DNA of 64,000 nt. It comes from Deltaproteobacteria bacterium. Its GTDB lineage: Bacteria; Myxococcota; Kuafuiibacteriia; Kuafuiibacteriales; Kuafuiibacteriaceae. Positions 7,856 to 15,580 of the stretch are shown in pieces. Below the pieces are notes generated by a model that was given only the letters and a program-made list of their open reading frames with translations, made no database searches and was not told the origin of the DNA. Position 1 is the stretch's first letter. Each line of letters starts with the position of its first letter. Position numbers and translations under genes: made by a program. The stretch covers positions 2,294,001 to 2,358,000 of the forward strand of contig JADJPE010000005.1 of assembly GCA_016713425.1 (NCBI GenBank), given 5' to 3'.

Positions 7856-9316
7856 ATGTCCGAACGCTACGATGTCGCCGTCATTGGCGGTGGACCGGGC
7901 GGCTACGTCGCCGGGATTCGACTGGGTCAGCTTGGAAAGAAAGCGGTGGTGATCGAGCGCGAGCACCTCGGGGGCGTTTGCCTCAACTGGGGCTGCATTC
8001 CGAGCAAAGCGATCATCCATGCTGCGAATGTGCGGAGCGAAGTCAGCGGCTTCGGCGACGTCTTTTCGGCGACGCCTGACGTGAACTCCAACGCGCTGCA
8101 AGCGTGGAAGAACGGGATCGTCGAGCGCCAGCGAGGTGGCATTGCAAGTCTTCTCAAGGCCAATGGCTGTCAGCACAAGCGGGGTGAGGCCAACCTGACG
8201 GGGGCTCATTCGCTCGTCGTTCGGACGGGTGAAGGCGGGACGGAATCCATCGAGTTCGAAAAGCTGGTGATCGCTACCGGCGCCGGCGTCATCGAGATCC
8301 CTGGCTTTCCGTTTTCCGAAGACGTCGTGGGGTACGCACGCGATGCCGTCGACTACGATCCGATTCCGCAGAATCTCGTCATCATCGGGGGCGGCGTGAT
8401 CGGCTGCGAGCTCGGGATGGCTTACCGGAAGCTCGGCGCGTCGGTCACGATCGTCGAGATGATGAAGTCGATCCTTCCCGGGACCGACAAAGATCTCCTT
8501 CGACCGATCGAGAAGTCGATGAAGAAGCACGGCATCACGATGTTGACCGAAGCGAAGGCGAAGGGCTTTCAGCGTGTCGACGGGGGTGCTCAGGTCGAGA
8601 TTGAGCTCGCGAGTGGTGAAGTTCAGTCGCTGCCCGCGGATCGAATCTTGGTCGCGGTCGGATTCCGACCCAATACGGCGGGTCTTGGGCTGGAAGCGGC
8701 GGGCGTCGAGACCGACGCGCGCGGGTGGATCACGGTCGATGAGCAGTGCCGAACGAATGTCGATCACATCTTCGCGATCGGCGATGTCACGGGGCCACCG
8801 CTGCTTGCGCACCGAGCCAGCCATATGGGCGAGGTCGTCGCGGAAGTCTTGGCGGGCAAGCCAGCGGCGGTCGATGTCGTGGCCATGCCGCTGGGCGTCT
8901 TCACGGATCCGGAACTTGCGTTTGCGGGATTGAGCGAGGAAGCCGCCATTGCAAGCGGCTACGACGTGCGCACCGGCCTTTTCCCGTTGGCGGCGCTTGG
9001 GCGTGCGGCGACGATGAACGCCACGGACGGCGTCATCAAAGTGGTCATCGATGGCACGAACGATGTGATTTTGGGCGTGGGGATCGTGGCCGCCAACGCG
9101 AACGACCTCATTGCGGAGGCCTGCCTCGCGCTCGAGATGGGCGCTTTGGCTGAGGATGTAGCGTTGACGGTTCATGCGCATCCCACGCTCGCCGAGGGAC
9201 TGATGGAAGCCGCCAAGGCCGCGCGCGGTGAAGCCGTGCACATCATCAACCGCCCTCGTCGAGGTGCGGCGCCCGTCAAGTCTACGACCCCTACGGCATC
9301 CTCAATGCACCCGTAG
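7856..9316 (+). CDS. lpdA: Dihydrolipoyl dehydrogenase (E3)
   Basis: 486 residues. FAD/NAD disulfide oxidoreductase that reoxidises dihydrolipoamide in 2-oxoacid dehydrogenase complexes. It shows the FAD-binding GGGPGG near residue 11, the redox disulfide C42-C47 in GGVCLNWGCIPSK, the NAD fold VIIGGGVIGCELG, FAIGDVTGPPLLAH, and the C-terminal HAHPTLAEG with the catalytic His and Glu (about 440-447). A 20-residue polar tail follows the usual end. No Shine-Dalgarno is visible before the ATG. lipB begins ten bases after the stop and an E2 gene follows, so these form a lipoate functional group; no E1 gene is in the window. Confidence 0.95.
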   Translation: MSERYDVAVIGGGPGGYVAGIRLGQLGKKAVVIEREHLGGVCLNWGCIPSKAIIHAANVRSEVSGFGDVFSATPDVNSNALQAWKNGIVERQRGGIASLLKANGCQHKRGEANLTGAHSLVVRTGEGGTESIEFEKLVIATGAGVIEIPGFPFSEDVVGYARDAVDYDPIPQNLVIIGGGVIGCELGMAYRKLGASVTIVEMMKSILPGTDKDLLRPIEKSMKKHGITMLTEAKAKGFQRVDGGAQVEIELASGEVQSLPADRILVAVGFRPNTAGLGLEAAGVETDARGWITVDEQCRTNVDHIFAIGDVTGPPLLAHRASHMGEVVAEVLAGKPAAVDVVAMPLGVFTDPELAFAGLSEEAAIASGYDVRTGLFPLAALGRAATMNATDGVIKVVIDGTNDVILGVGIVAANANDLIAEACLALEMGALAEDVALTVHAHPTLAEGLMEAAKAARGEAVHIINRPRRGAAPVKSTTPTASSMHP

Positions 9317-9326
9317 CTCTCGCCCG

Positions 9327-9974
9327 ATGCGCACCATCGAGGTCATAAGGCTCGGCCGAATCCGATACGCCGATGCGCTTTCACGGATGGAAGCGCGTGC
9401 CGAAGCACGAGTCCGAGGTGAGGTCCCTGACACGCTCTTTCTGCTCGAGCACGAGCCGGTCATCACACTTGGTCGGAACGCGCGCAAGGACAACATTCTT
9501 GCGACACCCGAGCTCCTTGGCGCTCAGAAGATCGAGGTGTTCGAGACAGGCCGTGGGGGTGACGTTACCTATCATGGGCCAGGGCAGATCGTCGGCTATC
9601 CCGTCATCGACCTTGCGCCCGAACGCAAAGATGTCAGGCGGTACGTGCGCGACCTTGAAGAGGTCATGATCCGCGTTTGTGCGGTCTATGGCATCACCGC
9701 GGGCCGGGTTGATGGGTTGATCGGCACGTGGATTGATGGCCATCGGAAGATCGGTGCGATCGGTGTGCGGCTATCCAGATGGGTCACGACGCACGGCTTC
9801 GCGCTCAACGTGTCGACGGCCCTCGATGCGTTTCGTCTCATCGTGCCGTGTGGTCTCGCCCAGCATGGCGTGACGTCGATCGCCAAGGAATCCGGTCGAA
9901 CCCTCTCGATCGCGGAGGTGATGAACGAGGTCGAGCGGTGCTTCGTGGAGATCTTCGAAGACCGACCCGGCTGA
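9327..9974 (+). CDS. lipB: LipB, octanoyl-[ACP]:protein octanoyltransferase
   Basis: 215 residues. Transfers octanoate from ACP to the lipoyl domains of E2 and GcvH, the first step of lipoate assembly. Start at 9327 (MRTIEVIRLG) fits the family; an upstream in-frame start at 9228 would overlap lpdA heavily. Motifs are LLEHEPVITLGR, RGGDVTYHGPGQIVGYP, HRKIGAIGVR with the catalytic Lys (K141), and VPCG with the catalytic Cys (C175). Both active-site residues are present. It lies between the E3 and E2 genes whose product it would modify. Confidence 0.95.
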   Translation: MRTIEVIRLGRIRYADALSRMEARAEARVRGEVPDTLFLLEHEPVITLGRNARKDNILATPELLGAQKIEVFETGRGGDVTYHGPGQIVGYPVIDLAPERKDVRRYVRDLEEVMIRVCAVYGITAGRVDGLIGTWIDGHRKIGAIGVRLSRWVTTHGFALNVSTALDAFRLIVPCGLAQHGVTSIAKESGRTLSIAEVMNEVERCFVEIFEDRPG

Positions 9975-9985
9975 GCGGAGTCGAG

Positions 9986-10108
9986 TCAGGCGGTGGCCAG
10001 CGCGGCCAGCGCGCCGAAGATGAGTCCGGAGAAGGCGACGATGGCCATCCAGAGGAATGTCGCCATCGCTTGGTCGGCGTCCTTGGGATGCATGTCCTGC
10101 GGCTCCAT
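9986..10108 (-). CDS. Possible small single-pass membrane protein (40 residues)
   Basis: A short reading frame antisense to the lipB-E2 direction. It begins MEPQDMHPKDADQAMAT, followed by a hydrophobic stretch FLWMAIVAFSGLIFGALAAL and a stop after LATA. An acidic/polar head followed by one clean transmembrane segment is typical of small membrane proteins. TAGTAT/TATAGA-like sequence lies 13-21 bases upstream of the ATG, but no Shine-Dalgarno is seen. It fills the otherwise empty space between lipB and E2. Function unknown; the evidence is only the composition. Confidence 0.45.
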   Translation of the reverse strand: MEPQDMHPKDADQAMATFLWMAIVAFSGLIFGALAALATA

Positions 10109-10218
10109 CGCGACGATGTCTCTATACTACATCGGCCGCGATGCACACACTTTCTTGGGTAGAAAAAACCACTATCGATGAACAACGATATTTTGCCGTC
10201 GCCCGAGGCTCGCAATCG

Positions 10219-10248
10219 TTGACCACACCGAATCCAGACCCCTATCGT
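10219..10248 (+). promoter_or_regulatory. Candidate sigma-70-type promoter for the E2 gene
   Basis: TTGACC (10219-10224), an 18-base spacer, and TATCGT (10243-10248). The E2 ATG is only 11 bases beyond the -10 and lacks a Shine-Dalgarno, so the transcript may be nearly leaderless. Confidence 0.4.
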
Positions 10249-10259
10249 CCGCCCCCAAG

Positions 10260-11804
10260 ATGTCTTTCGAGTTCAAGTTGCCTGAAGTTGGTGAAGGCGT
10301 TGTTGAAGGTGAGATCGTCAAGTGGCTGGTCAGCCCCGGAGATTTCGTCACGGTCGAACAGCCGCTCGTCGAAGTGATGACGGACAAGGCCACGGTGGTG
10401 ATTCCTTCACCCACCGCGGGCGTGATCGTGACGCGCCACGGTGAGGAGGGCGACTCCGTCAAAGTCCACGCGCCGCTCGTAACGATCGACGATTCGTCGG
10501 CCGCGTCCGCGAAGGCGCCTTCTCCGTCCGGCGCGGGTACCGGCGCTTCGACCGGTTCGCCGGCGTCGGGTCCAGCCGCACCTTCGAGTGGAAAGAGCGC
10601 GGAGGCGAAGGCTCCGCCGAAGTCGCCGTCGGCGAAGGCGGTGGCGAAGGCGGTGGCGAAGGCACCGGCCCGAAAGACCGTGACCGGGGCTGCGGCCGCA
10701 ACGCCTACCGTGCTTGGGCACAGCGCGTCGCGCGTCGGGACCGCCGCCGTTGCGGCCACCCCGGTCGTCCCCGCCCACGCGCCGAACAACGGCAGTCCAC
10801 GGAGTCGTGCGAGCGGCGGTGGGGTGGCCGAAAAGGTGTTGGCCGCGCCGGCTACGCGCCGTTTGGCGCGAGAGTTGGGCGTTGACATTACGCAGGTTCC
10901 CGGCAGCGGTCCGGCGGGGCGTGTGACGTCCGATGATGTCGTGCGCCTCTCGGTGCTTCCGGGCGCGGCTTCAGCGCTTCCGACGCCGGCTCCCCTATAT
11001 GGGGGTGCCGTTGAACACGAGGCCGAGGCTTCTTTGCCTAGGCCCTCGCCCGTGGTCGGGGCTGGCGTCTCGTTGGCTCCATTCACCGACGAGGACGAGA
11101 TCATTCCGGTGCGCGGGCTTCGAAAGCGGATCTGGGAGAGCATGACGCAATCGGCGTTTACGGCGGCCCATTTCACGTTCGTCGAGGAATGCGATGCGAC
11201 GGATCTCGTTGCGCTTCGCGCGCGTTTGAATGCACGCCTTGAGGCGACTGAGCCCAAGCTCACTTATCTGCCTTTCATCATCAAAGCGGTCATCGCGGCG
11301 CTTCGTCGGTTTCCGATGCTCAATGGTCACGTGGACGATGAGCAGAGGACCTTTGTTCGGCGTTCCGATTTCCACATCGGCATTGCTGTGGCTTCGGATC
11401 GAGGCTTGGTCGTGCCGGTTGTGCGGCATGCAGATCGGCGTTCGCTCGTCGATCTGAGCCGCGAGATTCTTCGCTTGTCGGAGGCGGTTCGCACCAGCCA
11501 GATTCGCAGCGAAGATCTCGGCGGATCGACGTTCACGATCACCAGCCTCGGCAAGGATGGCGGGATCTTGGCGACGCCGATCATCAACTATCCAGAGGTC
11601 GCGATCATGGGTGTTCACAAGCTGAAGAAGCGGCCGATGGTGATCGAGGGTCCGGATGGCGACCAGGTCTCTATCCGGCAGGTGATGAATCTATCGCTGT
11701 CGTTCGACCATCGATTGATCGACGGACATGTTGGGGCTGCCTTTGCCAACACCGCGATCGCATTGCTGGAACAGCCGGACCGTCTCATCATGGAGATGAC
11801 CTGA
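10260..11804 (+). CDS. Dihydrolipoamide acyltransferase (E2) of a 2-oxoacid dehydrogenase complex
   Basis: 514 residues. N-terminal lipoyl domain with the lipoylated Lys in MTDKATV (K43); an Ala/Pro/Lys-rich flexible linker (about 90-190); a peripheral-subunit-binding domain (VLAAPATRRLARELGVD and GSGPAGRVTSDDV, about 195-235); then the acyltransferase domain ending in SFDHRLIDGHVGAAF with catalytic H484 and D488. FVEECDATDL resembles branched-chain or generic E2 proteins, so the substrate (pyruvate or branched-chain 2-oxoacids) is not settled. The linker contains a 12-bp in-frame repeat (AKAVAKAVAKA), plausible as lipoyl swinging-arm linker. E3 and lipB lie just upstream. Confidence 0.93.
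   Translation: MSFEFKLPEVGEGVVEGEIVKWLVSPGDFVTVEQPLVEVMTDKATVVIPSPTAGVIVTRHGEEGDSVKVHAPLVTIDDSSAASAKAPSPSGAGTGASTGSPASGPAAPSSGKSAEAKAPPKSPSAKAVAKAVAKAPARKTVTGAAAATPTVLGHSASRVGTAAVAATPVVPAHAPNNGSPRSRASGGGVAEKVLAAPATRRLARELGVDITQVPGSGPAGRVTSDDVVRLSVLPGAASALPTPAPLYGGAVEHEAEASLPRPSPVVGAGVSLAPFTDEDEIIPVRGLRKRIWESMTQSAFTAAHFTFVEECDATDLVALRARLNARLEATEPKLTYLPFIIKAVIAALRRFPMLNGHVDDEQRTFVRRSDFHIGIAVASDRGLVVPVVRHADRRSLVDLSREILRLSEAVRTSQIRSEDLGGSTFTITSLGKDGGILATPIINYPEVAIMGVHKLKKRPMVIEGPDGDQVSIRQVMNLSLSFDHRLIDGHVGAAFANTAIALLEQPDRLIMEMT
10632..10667 (+). repeat. 12-bp in-frame repeat in the E2 linker
   Basis: Three copies of gcgaaggcggtg (the last diverged) encoding Ala-Lys-Ala-Val units in the interdomain linker. 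Confidence 0.85.
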
Positions 11805-11950
11805 CGCGGGCTGAGCTCAATGCAAGCCCGCTTGCAACAAACCATGTGTCAGGCTGGAAGAGCGAGGCATCTCGGCTTGCCGGCGGATTTTCTTTGGGGT
11901 GCTGCAATATCCTACACGACTTCGTGTGAGTTGTGTGATAACCGGGGCGC

Positions 11951-13558
11951 GTGCAGGCGTTCCTTGGAAACAACCCTCTTCTAGCGCTTCTCATCATTCT
12001 GCTTCTTGGTTTGGCGTTGGGGCACATTTCGGTTCGAGGCATCTCGCTCGGGACGAGTGGTGTGCTTTTTGTGGCTCTGGTCCTCGGGCATCTCCAGGTC
12101 TCGATTCCGGATGGCCTAGGTTCGTTCGGGCTGATCTTGTTCGTCTATTCGGTCGGTCTCGGGGCCGGGCCTGGTTTCTTTCGAGCCTTCGTGTCGCAGG
12201 GCAAGAACTTCGCGAAGCTTTCGTTCGTGATCGTGACGACGGGGGGGCTGACCGCGAGTTTCTTCGTCGCGGTCTTTGGCCTTCCGGCGCCGGTGGCCGC
12301 CGGGCTGTTCGCGGGTGCGCTGACCAGTACGCCCGGCTTGGCGGCGGCGACGGAGGCTGTCGTGAGCTCGGGCGGCAAGGCGGACGCGGTGACGGTTGCC
12401 TATGGCCTTGCGTATCCGTTTGGCGTGATCGGCGTCGTCCTCGCCGTGCAGCTCTTGCCGCGTCTCATGCGCGTTGACCTCGATGCCTTGTCGAAGTCGC
12501 TCGAGACCGGTTCGAAGGCACCGCCGATCGAGCAGATTCTGGTGAGCGTTCGGAATCCTGCGATTCTTGGGAAGTCGCTCACGGACATTTCGGCGCTGAC
12601 GTCGGCCAACTGTCAGGTGACGCGCGTCTTGAAGGGCGAACGCCTGGTGCCACTCACGTCGCAGTATCGGTTCGCGGAGGGCGACGTGGTGTTGATGATT
12701 ACCGATGGGAAGAGCGCGGAGTACATCGTTCCGCTCCTTGGTGAGCGCACGCAGCGCAGCATCGTCGTCGACTCCGATCGGGAGCGCGCGCAGGTGGTCA
12801 TTACGAGTACCGCCTTCGTCGGAAAGACGCTGCGGGAGCTGCACCTACGGACGCGCTACGGCGTCACGATCTCGCGCATTCAACGACACGGCATGTTCTT
12901 TGTTCCTAACTCGGAGAACCGTTTCCAGCCCGGGGATCTGGTTGTGGCGGTGGGGCCGCAAGAGGGCCTCTCGTCCTTCATCGCCGAAGCGGGCCATCGC
13001 GAGCGCGTGCTGCACGAGACGGACCTAGCGTCCTTGGCCGGCGCTCTCGTGTTCGGTGTGATCATCGGTTTGACCCCGATCGGTCTTCCGGGCGGCGGCG
13101 TCTTCAAGCTAGGCCTCGCCGGTGGGCCTCTCCTGGCCGGGCTTTTGTTCGGTCACTTCGGACGCCTGGGTCGACTGAATGGCTATTTGCCGCCGGCGGC
13201 GCGCTTGCTCATGGGTGACATCGGCCTCGTTCTGTTTCTTGCGCATTCGGGCGTGGCCGCTGGGGGTTCGGCGATGGCGGTCTTGGCGAAGCACGGCTGG
13301 TCGTTGTTCTTGATGGGGGCAGCCATTACCATTGTGCCGCTGTTCGCGGGGCTCTTTGCGGCCACAAAGTGGATGAAGCTCGATTTGCTGCGAACTCTGG
13401 GCGGCATCTGCGGCGGCATGACGTCAACGCCGGCCATCGGCGCTCTGACGTCGCGGACGGACTCGAGCCTTCCGGTCATGAGCTACGCGGCCGCCTACCC
13501 GGTTGCCCTCATCTTGATGGGGTTGTTCGCGCAGATCATGATCTCCGCCCTGACCTGA
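11951..13558 (+). CDS. AAE-family transporter (aspartate:alanine exchanger/YidE-like) with two RCK-C domains
   Basis: 535 residues from a GTG. Two homologous membrane halves flank a cytosolic middle. The N-terminal half has about five helices (from LLALLIILLLGLALGHISVRG) and the motif GALTSTPGLAAATEAV; the C-terminal half has the matching GGICGGMTSTPAIGALT. The GxxTSTP duplication is the hallmark of the AspT/YidE/YbjL family. Between them, about residues 180-375, lie two TrkA-C/RCK-C regulatory domains (GKSLTDISAL..., GKTLRELHLR...). It should be a secondary transporter of amino or other organic acids; substrate unknown. A single gene, convergent with the lipoprotein to its right. Confidence 0.88.
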   Translation: MQAFLGNNPLLALLIILLLGLALGHISVRGISLGTSGVLFVALVLGHLQVSIPDGLGSFGLILFVYSVGLGAGPGFFRAFVSQGKNFAKLSFVIVTTGGLTASFFVAVFGLPAPVAAGLFAGALTSTPGLAAATEAVVSSGGKADAVTVAYGLAYPFGVIGVVLAVQLLPRLMRVDLDALSKSLETGSKAPPIEQILVSVRNPAILGKSLTDISALTSANCQVTRVLKGERLVPLTSQYRFAEGDVVLMITDGKSAEYIVPLLGERTQRSIVVDSDRERAQVVITSTAFVGKTLRELHLRTRYGVTISRIQRHGMFFVPNSENRFQPGDLVVAVGPQEGLSSFIAEAGHRERVLHETDLASLAGALVFGVIIGLTPIGLPGGGVFKLGLAGGPLLAGLLFGHFGRLGRLNGYLPPAARLLMGDIGLVLFLAHSGVAAGGSAMAVLAKHGWSLFLMGAAITIVPLFAGLFAATKWMKLDLLRTLGGICGGMTSTPAIGALTSRTDSSLPVMSYAAAYPVALILMGLFAQIMISALT

Positions 13559-13632
13559 ACATCCGCTTCCCTCGCTTCACCCGCTTCACCGGCTTCCCTC
13601 GCTTCATCCGAGTCGGCCGCGGCAGCCAGACA

Positions 13633-15261
13633 TCAAGGACCGCAGGTGGAAGTCGGTCCGGTATGCATATCGGCCGGACACGACAACGCGGCGTCCCCCG
13701 CGAGTTGAGCGAGCAGCCAGCGGCGAACGAAAGCGTGACGAGACGGTACGATCGACGCGTGGGTGGCTGTCGCGTCGACGCACAACTGCAGCGCACTGCC
13801 GTCGGCGTGCGCTTGCGCGTACGTGCAGGCGACCTCCTCCGGACTGTTGAGTTCATCTGCATCTCCGACAACCATCAAGATCTGCGCCGAGTCCGCGGTG
13901 AGCGGCTGGTGCGTAGGTCGAGCTTCTGTCATTGCGCGACTGACGCCTGAACACGTGGCGGCGCCCATGACACAGGCGTTGTAGTCGGCGATGAAGGCTT
14001 CGTCGAAGAGCCCACCGAACGTCAGTGCGCGCGGTTCGAGCCAATCATTGAGCTGACTGACGCAACGGCGGGTGATGAGTGTCGACAGTGCCGCTCGATG
14101 GCTTGCTGCGAAGATCGCCAGCGCTTCGGACTCTTGAACCGTGTTCGCGGCTTTCGCGTAGGACGAGAGCACGGTGGCGAACCCGCCTGACCCAAGGGGT
14201 CGAGCGGGATTGATGCGGGCCGCGCTTGAATCGCCCGATCGGTATCGGCCCGAGAATATGCCGGCCGCGACCACTTCGAATTCGGGTGCATAGGTCGCAG
14301 CCAGTGCGACTGCTTCGAACGTCGCGCCACCGCCCTGACTGTGTCCGGTCATCAGTACTCGGTTCGAGATTTCGGCGGTGTCGAAGGCAAGCGTGAGCGC
14401 ACGGGCCGCATCGAGCACCGAAAACGCGGTGTCGATTCCGTCACCATAGCCCTGAACGCCTTCGTTCCCCATACCCGCGTAGTCGGGCGCAATCACAGCC
14501 AACCCCTGGGCCGCCAGCGAGAGCGCGAGTAGGGTGGCGGAGTTGAGGTCTGCCTCCAGATGGGGATCTCGCAGCGACGGTGCGCAACCATCGGCAAGAC
14601 CGACTGTCCCGTGGTTGATCACGACGATGGGAAGCGGCGTCCCCAAATCGGCGGGCGTGGTGGGAACCAAGAGCCGCGCGGTGCCGGCGATGCCCACCGG
14701 GTTGTCATAGTTTCTCGACGTTCGATAGCTCAAGCGATACGCCTCGAGACCGCTCGTCGCGGGCTCCTTGAGCGCGCTCGATAGAACATCCGCCGAGAGC
14801 GACCATGCCGGATCTTGCGCGCATCGCAAGATGCTCCCCAGAGGCTTGCTCGCGGCGTCGGCCGGTGTGGCATAGACATCGGAGAGCGCATCTGTGCACG
14901 GAGCCGTCACGCGGAGCGTGCGGTCATTCGGGCTGCTGCCCGAATCGAAATCGGGGAGGGCGTCCGGAGTCGACGCGTCCGAGGCCCAGGCGTCCGGAGC
15001 CGACGCGTCCGAGGCCCAGACGTCCGGAGCCGACGCGTCCGGGGCCCAGGCGTCCGGAGCCGACGCGTCCGCGTCGAGCACGCCCGAGTCAGGTTCATCC
15101 AAAGACGTGGGCCTGGGCGACGAGGCGGAGTCGGCTTGACCACAGGCCGCCAGATGACCGCAAGCGAGCGCGCCAATCAGTCCAAAGACGAGCAGTCCGG
15201 AGAGCAGCCGGAGCCTTGACGCGCGAACCGAAGGCGTATTGCGAGCTCGAATCTCGATCAT
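13633..15261 (-). CDS. Lipoprotein alpha/beta hydrolase (secretory lipase-like)
   Basis: 542 residues. The start at 15261 (MIEIRARNT) gives a lipoprotein signal peptide LSGLLVFGLIGALACG ending with the lipobox LAAC; longer in-frame starts would bury it. Next comes an Asp/Ala/Ser/Pro linker of three and a half 10-residue repeats (DASAPDAWAS-type) encoded by a 30-bp tandem repeat, then an alpha/beta hydrolase domain. Seen are PIVVINHGTVG, the nucleophile elbow MTGHSQGGGA, VVGDADELN (possible acid) and a late His in ATHASIVPSRHAF. Resembles the fungal-type secretory lipase family widespread in actinobacteria and myxobacteria. Probably a surface or periplasm-anchored esterase/lipase; substrate unknown. 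Confidence 0.82.
   Translation of the reverse strand: MIEIRARNTPSVRASRLRLLSGLLVFGLIGALACGHLAACGQADSASSPRPTSLDEPDSGVLDADASAPDAWAPDASAPDVWASDASAPDAWASDASTPDALPDFDSGSSPNDRTLRVTAPCTDALSDVYATPADAASKPLGSILRCAQDPAWSLSADVLSSALKEPATSGLEAYRLSYRTSRNYDNPVGIAGTARLLVPTTPADLGTPLPIVVINHGTVGLADGCAPSLRDPHLEADLNSATLLALSLAAQGLAVIAPDYAGMGNEGVQGYGDGIDTAFSVLDAARALTLAFDTAEISNRVLMTGHSQGGGATFEAVALAATYAPEFEVVAAGIFSGRYRSGDSSAARINPARPLGSGGFATVLSSYAKAANTVQESEALAIFAASHRAALSTLITRRCVSQLNDWLEPRALTFGGLFDEAFIADYNACVMGAATCSGVSRAMTEARPTHQPLTADSAQILMVVGDADELNSPEEVACTYAQAHADGSALQLCVDATATHASIVPSRHAFVRRWLLAQLAGDAALSCPADMHTGPTSTCGP
14962..15070 (-). repeat. 30-bp tandem repeat in the hydrolase linker
   Basis: Units begin at 14962, 14992, 15022 and 15052 (last partial), nearly identical, encoding a ten-residue Asp/Ala/Pro/Trp/Ser motif between the lipobox and the hydrolase domain. 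Confidence 0.9.
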
Positions 15262-15580
15262 GAGATGGACCGACCTGCAAACAAAGGGCCCCGCGCCCCA
15301 CATGAGGAAACACAGGATGCTGCCATCGTGGCCCACAAGACCTCGCCCGACGCACGGCACTGGGAGTGTCCGCCTTGTCGCATCGGGCACGACAGCGCGG
15401 CGGCCGTTGAGTGGCTGCGCGCGTGCGTGCCTTGGAGAAAGACGCTTGTATTGCTCGCGTTTATCTCAACCCTGATAACGATCAGTGTTTCCCGGCATGT
15501 GCTATGCACCGCGTCACAGCACGCTAATGGGCGGCTCCGAGCCTTCTCGTGAGCGCAGCCAGGCGACGAAAGGAACACCC
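15262..15580. other. Divergent intergenic region
   Basis: 319 bases between two divergently transcribed lipoprotein genes. AAAGGA at about 15569-15574 is the likely ribosome site for the right-hand gene. I see no convincing conserved promoter pair, gene or hairpin. A 95-codon frame with one hydrophobic stretch is present but has no start signal or family features. Confidence 0.5.

Noticed and set aside
7040..9241. 733-codon open frame on the minus strand over waaA and lpdA
   Set aside because: Both opposite-strand genes are unmistakable (Kdo transferase, E3 motifs); the antisense frame is Arg/His/Asp-rich with no domain, an effect of high GC.
13559..13632. Bidirectional terminator between convergent genes
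   Set aside because: The sequence is a pyrimidine-rich direct repeat (cttccctcgcttca) without a clear stem and T-run.
15265..15552. 95-codon plus-strand frame with a hydrophobic stretch
   Set aside because: No ribosome site or family features, and overlaps the leader of a well-started lipoprotein gene.
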